DNA from: Actinomycetes bacterium
Lineage (GTDB): Bacteria; Actinomycetota; Acidimicrobiia; Acidimicrobiales; Acidimicrobilacustridaceae
Assembly (NCBI GenBank): GCA_029782025.1
Contig: JAKOVR010000099.1
Coordinates: forward strand, 1-64,000
Direction: 5' to 3'
DNA length: 64,000 bases
Positions within the stretch are counted from its first letter, which is position 1, and each line of letters begins with the position of its first letter. Below, in pieces: positions 8,553-17,803 of the stretch. The position numbers and the translations under genes are program-made. The notes beneath the pieces are model-generated. The model saw only the letters and a list, made by a program, of their open reading frames with translations. It was not told the origin of the DNA and made no database searches.

Positions 8553-9769
8553 AGCGTCACCAGCAGCCGGGCCGGGCCCCGCACGAGCATCCCGTCGCGC
8601 CAGGGCGGCGCGTCCTCGGCCAGGGCGAGGTCGGGGAAGCGGCGGAACAGGCGGTCGAAGGCCACCCCCAGCTCCATGCGGGCCAGCGACGCCCCGAGGC
8701 AATAGCGGATGCCCGAGGAGAAGCTCAGGTGGTCGTTGGGCCGGCGGGCGAGGTCGAGCCGGTCGGGATCGGGGAACACCGCCGGATCACGGTTGGCCGC
8801 GCCGATGAAGGCCAGCACCCAGTCCCCCGCCGCGACCGGCTCCCCGGCGACCGTGGTCGGTTCGAGAGCGACGCGGCCGATGGCCTGGGTGGTGGTCTCG
8901 AACCGGAGCAGCTCCTCGACCGCCGTGGGCAGCAGCCCCGGGTCGGCCCGGAGCCGCGCCAGCTCGGCCGGGTGCTCGAGCAGGGTGCGCACCCCGTTGC
9001 CGATCATGTTCTGGGTGGTGTGGAACCCGGCGGAGAACAGCTGGATGGTGTTGATGATCAGCTCCCGCCGGCTGAGGCGCGCCCCGTCGTCGTCGCGCAC
9101 CTCGATGAGCGCGCTGAAGAGGTCGTCGGCCGGGCAGGCCCGCCGCTCCCGGAGGAGGTCACCGAAGTAGGTGATCATCTCCAGGGCCGCCGCCTTGCCC
9201 GCCACCACCTCGTCGTCGGTGGCGCCGGGCTCGATCCAGCGCGACCCGGCGGGGACGAGGGTGCGGAACCGGTCGTGATCGGCCTCGGGCACGCCCACCA
9301 GCCCCCCGATCACGTGGATGGGGAGGGAGAAGGCGAAGGTGGCCATCAGGTCGACCGGGCGGCCCCCCGCCCCCCGCTCGGCCAGGTCGTCGAGCATGGC
9401 GTCGGTGACGGCCTCGGCCATCGGGGTGAGGGCCTGGACCCGCCGGGGCGTGAACGCCCGGCTGACCAGCCCCCGCAGCCGGGTGTGGTCGGGCGGGTTC
9501 AGGAACAGCAGCGACGGGATCATCTCGAGGTCGAGCTCCTGGCGGCGCTCGAACCCGGGCAGGTCGAAGGCCTGCCCCGAGCCCTTGCCGAAGGCCCGGT
9601 CGCGCATCACCTCGAGGCAGTCGGCGTAGCGGGTGGTGGCCCGGATGTTGTTGAACCGGACGACGGGGGCGACCGCCCGCAGGTGCCGGTACGTGGCGTA
9701 CAGGTCGTCGGCCCGCTCGCCCCGGATGATCTGGAGGAGCAGCTCGGGCGGATCGGGCCAGGCCGTCAC
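8549..9769 (-). CDS. Cytochrome P450 (P450-4), I-helix acid replaced by His
   Basis: 406 residues from GTG 9769, overlapping the P450-5 stop by GTGA. It has FLNPPDHTRLR, ExxR in EELLRF, and the heme loop FSSGIRYCLG with Cys357. The I-helix reads AGFHTT (247-252) where its paralogues have AGFETT or a close variant with the acid. The acidic member of the acid-alcohol pair used in oxygen activation is therefore His250, which may alter proton delivery or favour an unusual reaction. The N-terminal segment (RGERADDLYATYRHLR) is nearly the same as in P450-7, so these two are probably the closest relatives. Confidence 0.92.
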   Translation of the reverse strand: MTAWPDPPELLLQIIRGERADDLYATYRHLRAVAPVVRFNNIRATTRYADCLEVMRDRAFGKGSGQAFDLPGFERRQELDLEMIPSLLFLNPPDHTRLRGLVSRAFTPRRVQALTPMAEAVTDAMLDDLAERGAGGRPVDLMATFAFSLPIHVIGGLVGVPEADHDRFRTLVPAGSRWIEPGATDDEVVAGKAAALEMITYFGDLLRERRACPADDLFSALIEVRDDDGARLSRRELIINTIQLFSAGFHTTQNMIGNGVRTLLEHPAELARLRADPGLLPTAVEELLRFETTTQAIGRVALEPTTVAGEPVAAGDWVLAFIGAANRDPAVFPDPDRLDLARRPNDHLSFSSGIRYCLGASLARMELGVAFDRLFRRFPDLALAEDAPPWRDGMLVRGPARLLVTL

Positions 9770-11019
9770 GAGAACCTCGCCCGGAGGCGTTCGGGGCCCC
9801 GCACCACGAGGCCGGGGCGCCACGTCGGCGGGTCGTCGAGCACCTCGATCGAGGGGTAGCGGTCGGCCAGCAACGACAGCACGACGCCCAGCTCCATGCG
9901 GGCCAGCGACGCGCCGAGGCAGTGGTGGGCCCCGGCCGAGAAGCTGAGGTGGAAGTTGGGGCGGCGGGCGATGTCGAAGCGGTCGGCATCGGGGAAGGCG
10001 TCGGGATCGCGGTTGGCGCTGCCGAGCAGGGCGATCACCCACTCCCCCGGCTCGACCGGGTGGCCGTCGATGTCGGCGGGCTCGAGGACGAGCCGGCCGG
10101 CCAACTGGGCCGTGCCCTCGTAGCGGAGCACCTCGTCGACGGCGGTGGGGAGCAGGTCACGGTCGGCCCGCAGTCGGGCCCACTCGTCGGGGTGGGCGGC
10201 GAAGGCCAGCACGGCGTTGCCGATGAGGTTCATGGTGGTCTCGAAGCCGGCCCCGAAGAGCAGGATCGTGGTCACGATGAGCTCGGTCTTGCTCAAGCGG
10301 TCCTCGCCGTCACGGGCGGCGATGAGGGCGCTGAGCAGGTCGTCGGCCGGGGCGCGCCGGCGGCTGCGGATCAGGTCGTGGAAGTAGACGGCCAGCGATC
10401 GGGCGGCGGTCTCGGCCTCCCGCCACGCCTCGTCGTCGGCGCCGGGCTCGAGACCGACGGCGCCCACCCGGACCAGCCGGCGGAACTCGTCCCGGTCGTC
10501 GAGGGGCACGCCGACGAGGTCGCTGATCACCTGGACCGGCAGCTCGAAGGCGAACCGCTCCATCACGTCGAGCTCGACCGGGCCGGGACCGCCGCCGGTG
10601 ACCTCGTCGAGGAGGGCGGCGGCGCGGGCCTCGGTGATCGGGCGCAGCGCGTCGACCCGGCGGGGGGTGAAGGCCTTGCCCACGAGGGAGCGCAACCGGG
10701 TGTGCTCGGGCGGGTTCATGAACACGAGGGCCCCGTCCCGCATGATGTCGGGGGTCTCACGCTTCGGCGACCCCGGCGGGGCCACGAGGTCGTTGAAGTT
10801 GGCCGGCCCCTTCCCGAAGCGGAGGTCCCGCAACACCGCGTTGGCGGTGGCGTAGCGGCTGACGATCCAGGCGTCGGCGAAGCCGATGCGGTGCACCGGG
10901 GCGTGCGCCCGCAGCCACGCGTAGTCCGGGTAGGGCGCGGCCCGACCCTCGTCGGTGAAGAGCAGGTGCTCGACGACGGCATCCGGATCGGTCGGGGCGC
11001 CGCCGCCCGGTGCGGTCAC
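9766..11019 (-). CDS. Cytochrome P450 (P450-5)
   Basis: 417 residues if GTG 11019 is used (VTAPGG, like the VTA starts of several paralogues); a second in-frame GTG at 11031 would add four residues. Neither has a strong ribosome binding site. Motifs: FMNPPEHTRLR, AGFETT (257-262), ExxR (296-299), and heme loop FSAGAHHCLG with Cys367. A 34-base gap separates it from the upstream DUF2889 gene. Part of the minus-strand P450 operon. Confidence 0.91.
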   Translation of the reverse strand: MTAPGGGAPTDPDAVVEHLLFTDEGRAAPYPDYAWLRAHAPVHRIGFADAWIVSRYATANAVLRDLRFGKGPANFNDLVAPPGSPKRETPDIMRDGALVFMNPPEHTRLRSLVGKAFTPRRVDALRPITEARAAALLDEVTGGGPGPVELDVMERFAFELPVQVISDLVGVPLDDRDEFRRLVRVGAVGLEPGADDEAWREAETAARSLAVYFHDLIRSRRRAPADDLLSALIAARDGEDRLSKTELIVTTILLFGAGFETTMNLIGNAVLAFAAHPDEWARLRADRDLLPTAVDEVLRYEGTAQLAGRLVLEPADIDGHPVEPGEWVIALLGSANRDPDAFPDADRFDIARRPNFHLSFSAGAHHCLGASLARMELGVVLSLLADRYPSIEVLDDPPTWRPGLVVRGPERLRARFS

Positions 11020-11053
11020 CTCGCTCGGCACCTCGGCGCGGGGTCCATCGCGG

Positions 11054-11848
11054 TCAGCGTATCCGGGCCTGTTCGCGCGCCGCGATCTCCGCGGCCCGCA
11101 CGCGCGGCACCGGCACGCGGGCCACCCGGTCCGAGTCGTGGACCCGGTCGTGGGAGAAGGCCCAGCACGATCCGGTGATCGGGCGCCGGAGCATCCCGCT
11201 GCCGCCCTCGACCTCCTCCCAGGGGAGGGTGTAGTAGCCGATCCCCACCACCAGCCCGCGCCGCAGCACCTCCGCCGCCTCCCGCTCGTCGGGGTCCCCG
11301 ACCTTCTCGAGCGCGGCCCGCCACCCCTTGCGCCGGGCCGACAGCCGGTCGAACGGGCCCGGGGCCACGATGCGGAAGTCGTCGAGGGCCCAGGCCAGCC
11401 GCTCCTCGCCGTCGACGCACACCCAGGCCGCCTCGGGTTCGAGGACCACGTCGTAGCGACGGGTCCGGCCGCTGCGGTGGGCCAGCAGCAGCAGGTCGAG
11501 GACGTGGGTGCAGCGCTCGTCGCGGCGGACGGCGGCGACGCGGGCGGGCAGGTCGGCGGCCGGCCCGGCCAGCAGGCCGACGGCCTCGAGGGCACCGGGA
11601 CACGTCGTCCAGGGGTGCCGGTGGGTGTCGGCCGCCACCCGGACCACCTCGTCCCCGAGCCGGTCGACCGTGACCGAGAACCCGTGGAACCAGTCGTCGA
11701 CCTGCGCCGTGGTCCGCGTGCCGCCCCCGGGCGTGGGCTCGCTGGCGATCTCGATCACCCGCACGAACGGGTTCGGATGCAACAGCGGCCGGTCGCCCCG
11801 GTAGCGGTGGCCGGAGGGGAGCTCGGCGTCGGAGCCAGCGGGGTCCAC
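11054..11848 (-). CDS. DUF2889 family protein in the P450 operon
   Basis: 264 residues, no signal peptide or membrane segment. The region around residues 75-125 with TCPGA, then ERCTHVLDLLLLA, matches the conserved core of DUF2889, a family of unknown function. A C-terminal stretch (YYTLPWEEVEG, GSCWAFS) follows. It starts three bases after the stop of P450-6 and precedes P450-5, so it is made with the P450s. It is the only gene of the six-P450 run that is neither a P450 nor the leading thioesterase. Whether it binds the substrate, or acts as an enzyme, cannot be told. Confidence 0.7.
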   Translation of the reverse strand: MDPAGSDAELPSGHRYRGDRPLLHPNPFVRVIEIASEPTPGGGTRTTAQVDDWFHGFSVTVDRLGDEVVRVAADTHRHPWTTCPGALEAVGLLAGPAADLPARVAAVRRDERCTHVLDLLLLAHRSGRTRRYDVVLEPEAAWVCVDGEERLAWALDDFRIVAPGPFDRLSARRKGWRAALEKVGDPDEREAAEVLRRGLVVGIGYYTLPWEEVEGGSGMLRRPITGSCWAFSHDRVHDSDRVARVPVPRVRAAEIAAREQARIR

Positions 11849-11851
11849 CGG

Positions 11852-13102
11852 TCAGCCCTCCGTGGCCACGGGCAGGGAGCGCACGCCCCGGAGCATGACC
11901 CGCTCGTTCCACACGGTCGCCCCGACCGGGGCGAGGCGGGGGAAGCGACGCAGGAGGGCGGGGAGCGCGACCTGCCCCTCGATCCGTGACAGCGCGGCGC
12001 CGAGGCAGAGGTGGATCCCGCCCCCGAAGGACAGCGCGCCGGCCGTGCCGGGGCGGTCGAGCACGAGCCGATCGACGTCGGGCCCCCACCGGTCGGGGTC
12101 GCGGTTGGCCGCGCCGAGCCAGGTGATCACGAAGCTGCCGGCGGGGATCTCGTGCCCACCGACGGCGAGCGGTGCGGTGGGGACCCGCCGGGTGAACTGG
12201 ACCGGGCTGTCGAAGCGGAGCAGCTCGTCGACCGCGGGCGCGTCGAGGTCGGGCTCGCGCCGCCACCGTTCGAGGGCCGCCCCGTCGTGGAACAGGGCGT
12301 GCACGGCGTTGCCGATGAGGCTGGCCGTGGACTCCAGCCCGGCCAGGTACACCAGCACCACCTGGTCGAGGATCTCGTCGTCGGTGAGGCCGGCCCCGTC
12401 CCGCTGGGCCGCCAGCAGCGAGGACGCCACGTCGGTCGGGGCCGGGGGCGGCCGCCGTCGGCGGGCCTCGATCAGCTCGGCACAGTGGCGCTCCAGCGCC
12501 GCCGTGGCCGCGAACCCCTCCCGCAGCACCGCCGCCGACGCGTCGGGGTCGGCGATCCGGGCCGCCTGGTCGCTCCAGGTCCGCACGAGGGCCCGACCCT
12601 CGTCGTCGTGGTCGAACCCCACGAGGGCGTCGATCACCGCGGTGTGGATCGGGAAGGCGTAGTCGTCCATGACGTCGAACCGCCCCCGCCGGGCCAGCTC
12701 GTCGAGCCTCGTCGCCGCCTCGCGATCGGCCACGGCCCGCAGACGGTCGGCCCCGGCGGCGGCAAAGGCCGCCCCCAGCAACCGGCGGCGCTTGGTGTGG
12801 GCCGGCGGGTCGGACTGGTAGACCGAGAGGCTCGGCCGCGGGAAGGGACCGCCGGCCATCGCCTCCCGCATGCGGGCCATGCGCAGGGGCTGCTGCTCGG
12901 GGCGCAGGCGCATGGCCCGGCGCATCGCCACCGTGGTGGCGGGATGGCGAAGGACGGCCTGGCAGTCGTCGTGGCGGAACACCATCCACACGTCGAGCCG
13001 CTCGTCGTACAGCACGGGGGCGTCGGTCCGGCAGCGGGCGTAGTCCGGGTACGGGTCGGCGAAGAAGGCGGCCGTGGTGGTGTCGAGGGTCGGAGCCGTC
13101 AC
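11852..13102 (-). CDS. Cytochrome P450 (P450-6), most divergent of the operon
   Basis: 416 residues from GTG 13102, which shares GTGA with the thioesterase stop. Motifs: SDPPAHTKRRRLL in place of the usual NPPDHTRLR, AGLEST (254-259), ExxR (293-296), and heme loop FGGGIHLCLG with Cys366. The residues between helix B and C differ strongly from those of the other P450s here, which implies a different substrate contact. It is the first P450 after the thioesterase and is translationally coupled to it. Confidence 0.9.
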   Translation of the reverse strand: MTAPTLDTTTAAFFADPYPDYARCRTDAPVLYDERLDVWMVFRHDDCQAVLRHPATTVAMRRAMRLRPEQQPLRMARMREAMAGGPFPRPSLSVYQSDPPAHTKRRRLLGAAFAAAGADRLRAVADREAATRLDELARRGRFDVMDDYAFPIHTAVIDALVGFDHDDEGRALVRTWSDQAARIADPDASAAVLREGFAATAALERHCAELIEARRRRPPPAPTDVASSLLAAQRDGAGLTDDEILDQVVLVYLAGLESTASLIGNAVHALFHDGAALERWRREPDLDAPAVDELLRFDSPVQFTRRVPTAPLAVGGHEIPAGSFVITWLGAANRDPDRWGPDVDRLVLDRPGTAGALSFGGGIHLCLGAALSRIEGQVALPALLRRFPRLAPVGATVWNERVMLRGVRSLPVATEG

Positions 13103-13740
13103 GCCGGCGCCTCGCCGTCGCCCGCGGCCGGGGCCGCGGCCGACCGGTCGGCGAAGCGGTGCACGGGCAGGGAGGCGCACTGGGCCTCGGCCCGCCCGAT
13201 GAGCCGGCCGTCGGGGTTGGTGAGCCGCGCCGCCACCTCGATGAGCCGCCCCTCCACGGCCTGGGCGCTGGCGCTGAAGGTGAGGTCGTCACCGAGGAAC
13301 GACGGGCGCAGGAACCGCACCTTGAGCCAGCGGGTGACGTTGAGCGGGGCGATCTGGCTGGCCGCGGCGGAGACGACCATGTCGAAGGCGGCGGACACGA
13401 AGCCGCCGTGGACGAGCCCCGGTGGACCCTCGTGGGCGGGACCGAAGCGCAGACGGGCGATCACGGTGTGGCCGTCGACCTCGAGCGCCAGCTGGGGGAA
13501 GACGGCGGTCGTCCCGGTGGCGATCGGGTGCCGGGCGTTGCGGTCGACGTCGGCCAGGTCGCTGCCGTCCCGGAACCCGGCGGCGTAGGGCGACTCGAGC
13601 CGGTGCTCGCCGTGCGTCTCGAGCAGGCGTCCGAGCACCGCCCGCACCTCGCGCCACTCCTCGCCGTCGAGCGGGGTGGTGGCGATCAGGTGGGTGAAGC
13701 GACGGACGACGTCGACGTCGGACGGGTCGTTGGCGGACAT
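13099..13740 (-). CDS. PaaI/hotdog-fold acyl-CoA or acyl-ACP thioesterase
   Basis: 213 residues from ATG 13740, with the ribosome binding site GGAGAG at 13754-13749. The C-terminal half carries the hotdog-fold motif GLVHGGFVSAAFD, where the HGG loop and the following Asp form the usual 4HBT active site. A PHPIATG-like segment precedes it. It is the first gene of the minus-strand operon and divergent from P450-7. A thioesterase at the head of a P450 operon would fit release or editing of a thioester-bound (ACP or CoA) substrate; the substrate itself is unknown. Confidence 0.8.
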   Translation of the reverse strand: MSANDPSDVDVVRRFTHLIATTPLDGEEWREVRAVLGRLLETHGEHRLESPYAAGFRDGSDLADVDRNARHPIATGTTAVFPQLALEVDGHTVIARLRFGPAHEGPPGLVHGGFVSAAFDMVVSAAASQIAPLNVTRWLKVRFLRPSFLGDDLTFSASAQAVEGRLIEVAARLTNPDGRLIGRAEAQCASLPVHRFADRSAAAPAAGDGEAPA

Positions 13741-13772
13741 GCGGGCTGCTCTCCGGCGCCGGTGGGGCCGAC

Positions 13773-13788
13773 TAGGGTGCACACCTTA
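13773..13788. promoter_or_regulatory. Divergent -10 elements between the P450 operons
   Basis: TAGGGT at 13773-13778 reads toward P450-7, and TAAGGT at 13788-13783 reads toward the thioesterase. They lie back to back in the 106-base divergent spacer, so both P450 operons would be controlled together. No clear -35 or operator palindrome is visible. Confidence 0.35.
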
Positions 13789-13846
13789 CGTCGACCCCGG
13801 CGGTCACCGTCGGCCCCACCGCCACCGCACCCCGGGCCCTTCCGCG

Positions 13847-15109
13847 ATGCCTGCTCCCGCCGCCCGCCCCGACCCCTCCGGCTCCGGCGCCGGCGACGAC
13901 GAGGTGGACCGGCTCGTCGTCGACGTCCTCCGGGGCGACCGCAACGACGACCTCTACGCCACCTACGACCGCCTCCGCGCCGACCATCCGCGGCATCGGG
14001 CCACCTCGGGCCCGTTCTGGGCCCTCACCGCGTTCGACGACTGCCACGCCGTGCTCCGGGACCGCCGGTTCGGGAAGGGCGACGCCCGGGTGGAGGAGAT
14101 CTTCGGTGTGCTCGGGGGCACCACCGGCCGGGAGCTGCGCACCGAGCTGCTCCCCTCCCTGCTCTTCCTGAACCCCCCGGACCACACCCGCGTCCGGGCG
14201 CTGGTGAACAAGGCGTTCACGCCGCTGCGGGTCGAGGCCCTGCGCCCCCGCATCGTCGCCCTGACCGACGCCCTGCTCGACGCCATCCCGGTGGGTGAGC
14301 CGGTCGACGTGATGGAGGCGCTCGCCTTCCCGCTGCCGATGGCGGTGATCGGCGAGCTCGTCGGCGTCCCGCCGGCCGACCGCGACGTCCTGCGCCACCT
14401 GTTCCCCGAGAACGCGAAGTCGCTGGAGTTGGGCGCCACGCCCGAGGAGGTGGCGCGGGCCAAGCGGGCCGCGCTCGAGCTCATCTCCTACTTCGGTGCC
14501 CTCGTGCGGGCCCGCCGGGCCGAACCGGCCGACGACCTCACCTCCGCCGTCATCGCCGCCCGCGAGGGCGACGACCGGCTGAGCCGCCGCGAGATCGTCG
14601 GCACGCTCCTCCTGCTCTTCGGCGCCGGCTTCGAGACCACGATGGGCATGATCGGCAACGTCCTGCACACCTTGCTGCGCCACCCCGACCAGCTCGCCGC
14701 GGTGCGGGCCGACCGCTCCCTCGTCGGGTCGGCGGTGGAGGAGGTGCTCCGCTACGAGACCACCACCCAGGTCGCCGGGCGGGTCGCCCTCGAACCGGCC
14801 GACATCGGGGGCCAGCCGGTGGCGCCTGGCGACTGGATGCTGTGCTTCCTCGGGGCCGCCAACCGCGACCCGGCCCAGTTCGCCGACCCCGCCGCCTTCC
14901 GGGTGGACCGGTCGCCCAACCACCACCTGAGCTTCTCCACCGGCGCCCACCACTGCCTGGGCGCCCCCCTGGCCCGGTTGGAGCTGGCCGTGGTCCTCGA
15001 GCGCCTGCTCGACCGGTTCGGCACGATCGACCTGGTCGAAGCCCCCCGGCTGCGGCCCGGCATCGTCCTGCGGGCCCCCGAAACCCTGCGAGTAAGGTTC
15101 GCGCCGTGA
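13847..15109 (+). CDS. Cytochrome P450 (P450-7)
   Basis: 420 residues from ATG 13847; the frame is open upstream but holds only an Arg/Pro-rich stretch. Motifs: FLNPPDHTRVR, AGFETT (260-265), ExxR (299-302), and heme loop FSTGAHHCLG with Cys370. It is the first gene of the long plus-strand operon that continues into the acyltransferase and radical SAM genes, so the P450s and radical SAM enzymes share a transcript. Its N-terminus resembles P450-4. Confidence 0.92.
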   Translation: MPAPAARPDPSGSGAGDDEVDRLVVDVLRGDRNDDLYATYDRLRADHPRHRATSGPFWALTAFDDCHAVLRDRRFGKGDARVEEIFGVLGGTTGRELRTELLPSLLFLNPPDHTRVRALVNKAFTPLRVEALRPRIVALTDALLDAIPVGEPVDVMEALAFPLPMAVIGELVGVPPADRDVLRHLFPENAKSLELGATPEEVARAKRAALELISYFGALVRARRAEPADDLTSAVIAAREGDDRLSRREIVGTLLLLFGAGFETTMGMIGNVLHTLLRHPDQLAAVRADRSLVGSAVEEVLRYETTTQVAGRVALEPADIGGQPVAPGDWMLCFLGAANRDPAQFADPAAFRVDRSPNHHLSFSTGAHHCLGAPLARLELAVVLERLLDRFGTIDLVEAPRLRPGIVLRAPETLRVRFAP

Positions 15110-16323
15110 GCGCGGCCGTCCCCACCGCCCCCGACGAGCTGGTCGACCGGTTGCTCCGAGGCGAGCACACCGAGGCTCGCAACGCCCTGTACCGCGAGCT
15201 GCGCTCCGTCGGTCCGCTCCTCGGCCCCGGCGCCTTCCCCGGCTACATCGCCATCGGCTACGAGTGGTGCCGGGAGGCGATGCGCAAGGGCGAGCTCCAG
15301 AAGCTCACCACCACCCAGGTCGGCCACATGATCGTGGGCCTGCAGACCCCGGAGCCGGGCAACTGGGTGCACCCGGTGTTCATGCAGGACGAGAACCACC
15401 GGCGCCTCAAGCTCCTCTTCGCCAGCCTCTTCTCGGCGAAGCAGGTCCGGAACCACCAAGCCCACTTCGAGGCCATCGCCGACGAGGAGGTGGGCGCCAT
15501 CGTCCCCGGCGAGCCCTACGACCTGATGCGGGGCGCCGCCCTGCGGGTGCCCGGCCGCTTCATCGGGGAGACCATCGGCTTCCCCGACGAGGTGTTCGAC
15601 GAGATCCAGCCCTGGGTGCACGACGTGGCCATGGCCCTCGAGCCCTGGGCCACCCCCGACGTGTACGAGCGCGGGGCCGAAGGCGCCAAGCAGATCACCG
15701 TGGCCCTGAACCCGCTGGTGCGGGCCCGGCGCCGCGACCCGCACCACGACCTGCTCAGCGCGCTCGTGCACGACACCGTCAACGGCGAGCCCCTCCCGAA
15801 GCGCTCGATCACCGCCCTCTGCATCATGGCCTACACCGCCGGCTACGAGACCACCATGAGCCTCATCGGGAACACGGTCCTGACCCTGGCCCGCATCCCG
15901 GGGCTCTTCGAGCGGGTGAAGGCCGACCGCTCGCTCCTCCCGGCGCTGCTGGAGGAGAGCATGCGCTACGAGAGCCCGACGCACTTCGCCCCCCGCATCG
16001 CCGTGGCCCCCGTCGACGTGCTCGACCAGCACTTCGACACCGGCGACGTGGTGGTGATCACCATCGGCGCCGCCCACCACGACCCCGAGGTGTTCCCCGA
16101 CCCCGAGCGCTTCGACCTCACCCGCCCGTCGGGCCGGGTGCTGACCTTTGCTCCCGGGCCGGCCCACTGCTGTGGGGAGGTGCTCGGCCGGCTCGAGGCC
16201 GAGACGGTCGTCGGGCGGCTCGTCGACCGCTTCGATCGCATCGAGCTCCTCGACGACGAGATCGAGTGGCGCCCCGGTGCGCTGCTGCACGGCCCCGAGC
16301 ACCTCAACCTCCGGTTCTCCTGA
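15106..16323 (+). CDS. Cytochrome P450 (P450-8), divergent heme loop
   Basis: 405 residues from GTG 15106 (GTGA overlap with P450-7). The I-helix is AGYETT (245-250) and ExxR lies at 284-287. The heme loop reads FAPGPAHCCGEVLG with the thiolate Cys at 355, followed by a second cysteine where the paralogues have Leu. The AANRDP motif seen in most of the other paralogues is AAHHDP here, and NPPDHTRLR is absent (QDENHRRLK in its place). It still looks functional. It has probably been recruited from a different P450 branch, and is followed after 24 bases by the MBOAT gene. Confidence 0.9.
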   Translation: MSAAVPTAPDELVDRLLRGEHTEARNALYRELRSVGPLLGPGAFPGYIAIGYEWCREAMRKGELQKLTTTQVGHMIVGLQTPEPGNWVHPVFMQDENHRRLKLLFASLFSAKQVRNHQAHFEAIADEEVGAIVPGEPYDLMRGAALRVPGRFIGETIGFPDEVFDEIQPWVHDVAMALEPWATPDVYERGAEGAKQITVALNPLVRARRRDPHHDLLSALVHDTVNGEPLPKRSITALCIMAYTAGYETTMSLIGNTVLTLARIPGLFERVKADRSLLPALLEESMRYESPTHFAPRIAVAPVDVLDQHFDTGDVVVITIGAAHHDPEVFPDPERFDLTRPSGRVLTFAPGPAHCCGEVLGRLEAETVVGRLVDRFDRIELLDDEIEWRPGALLHGPEHLNLRFS

Positions 16324-16347
16324 CCCGGTACCCCGTCACCGCCACCG

Positions 16348-17775
16348 ATGTCGTTCAACTCCGTCCAGTACGCCCTGTTCCTCGTCGGCGTGGTGGCGAT
16401 CTACTGGGCCACGCCGACGCGGTGGCGCCCCCACGTGCTGGTGGCGGCGTCGCTGATCTTCTACGGCGCCCGCACCTGGTGGTACGACCTGCTGTTGCTG
16501 GCGGCCGTGGCCGTGGCGTTCACCGCGGGCCGGGCCCTCCCCCGGCTGCCCGAGGAGCGGCGGCGGATCCTGATGTGGGCCGCGGTCGGTGGCCAGCTGG
16601 CCATGCTGGCCGCCTTCAAGCTGCTCGGCGCGCTCACGCCGGGGGCCGACGGGATCGGTTCGGGGAGCGCCCTGCTCCCGGCCGGGCTGTCCTTCTACTC
16701 GTTCCAGGCCATCTCCTACCTGATCGACGTCCGCCGCGGCACCCAGGAGCCCGAGGACGACCCCGTGGTCTTCGCCGCCTTCGTGTGCTTCTTCCCCCAC
16801 CTGCTGGCCGGCCCGATCGTGCGGGCCCGCCGGCTGATCCCCCAGATCAAGGACCCCCGTCCCGCGCTGAAGCGGCGCCAGGCCAACGAGGGCCTCGAAC
16901 TGATCCTCGTCGGCCTGTTCAAGAAGGTCGCCGTGGCCGATGTGCTGCTGGGCGTGAACCGCGACTACCAGGCCCGCCTGAGCGCGGCGACGGCGGGAAC
17001 CGATCCCGCGGTGCTCATCGTGGTCGTCATGGTCCTCGTCATCATCGGTGGCTACTTCGACATCGCCGGCTACATCGACATCGCCCGCGGTTCGTCCAAG
17101 CTCCTCGGCATCGAACTGCCGCGTCACTTCGCCCAGCCGTTGACCCGCTCACGGAACTTCACCGACTTCTGGCGGCGGTGGCAGACCACCCTCATGGGGT
17201 TCCTGCGCGACTACCTGTTCGTCACGGTGCGGGGCCGCAGCAGGACCCGCCGTCGCATCAGCCAGAGCATGACCCTCGTCTTCCTCGTGGTCTCGCTCTG
17301 GCACGGGCTGAACGTCGGGTTCCTGCTGTTCGGGTTGTCGATCAGCGGGTTGCTGGCCCTCGAGCGGCGGGTCACACAGATGAAGGCGACCCGCCGGGCG
17401 GCCCGGCCGCCGCGTCGCCCCCCGTCGAAGGCGCGACGGGCCCTGGGCCGGACGGGGAGTGTGGCCTGGGTGTGGTTCTGCATCATGTTCTGCCAGGTGG
17501 TGCTGGCCGGCGCCGGGTTCACCACCTCTGCCGGCGACTGGCTCCGCATCGCCCGCTTCGATCCCTCCGTGCTGGACCTGAGCCTCCTGGCCACCCTCGG
17601 GTTCGCGGTGTCCATGCTGGTGCTGCTCGACCGCTACGACCTGCGCCAGTCGCGCCGCGAGGGCGGACCGTGGAGCGTGCCCTGGCCCCGGGCCTTCGCC
17701 CTGGCGGCCATGGCCATCGGGATCGTGATCGCCAGCGGCTCGCTCGGCCAGGACTTCGTCTACACGAACTTCTGA
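16348..17775 (+). CDS. MBOAT-family membrane O-acyltransferase (AlgI-like)
   Basis: 475 residues with multiple hydrophobic membrane segments. Signature elements of the AlgI/DltB-type MBOAT family are PAGLSFYSFQAISYLIDV (about residue 111), FFPHLLAGPI (about 149), FDIAGYIDIARG, RNFTDFWRRW, and the catalytic SLWHGLN with His319. These proteins move acyl groups across the membrane for O-acylation of a secreted polymer or lipid. The next gene encodes an SGNH-type partner, the usual arrangement in alginate/cellulose acetylation systems. Here it sits between P450s and radical SAM genes, which suggests the cluster product is itself acylated or used as acyl donor (inference). Confidence 0.88.
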   Translation: MSFNSVQYALFLVGVVAIYWATPTRWRPHVLVAASLIFYGARTWWYDLLLLAAVAVAFTAGRALPRLPEERRRILMWAAVGGQLAMLAAFKLLGALTPGADGIGSGSALLPAGLSFYSFQAISYLIDVRRGTQEPEDDPVVFAAFVCFFPHLLAGPIVRARRLIPQIKDPRPALKRRQANEGLELILVGLFKKVAVADVLLGVNRDYQARLSAATAGTDPAVLIVVVMVLVIIGGYFDIAGYIDIARGSSKLLGIELPRHFAQPLTRSRNFTDFWRRWQTTLMGFLRDYLFVTVRGRSRTRRRISQSMTLVFLVVSLWHGLNVGFLLFGLSISGLLALERRVTQMKATRRAARPPRRPPSKARRALGRTGSVAWVWFCIMFCQVVLAGAGFTTSAGDWLRIARFDPSVLDLSLLATLGFAVSMLVLLDRYDLRQSRREGGPWSVPWPRAFALAAMAIGIVIASGSLGQDFVYTNF

Positions 17776-17803
17776 TCGGCGCCTCCTAGACTGGCGCGTC
17801 GCC

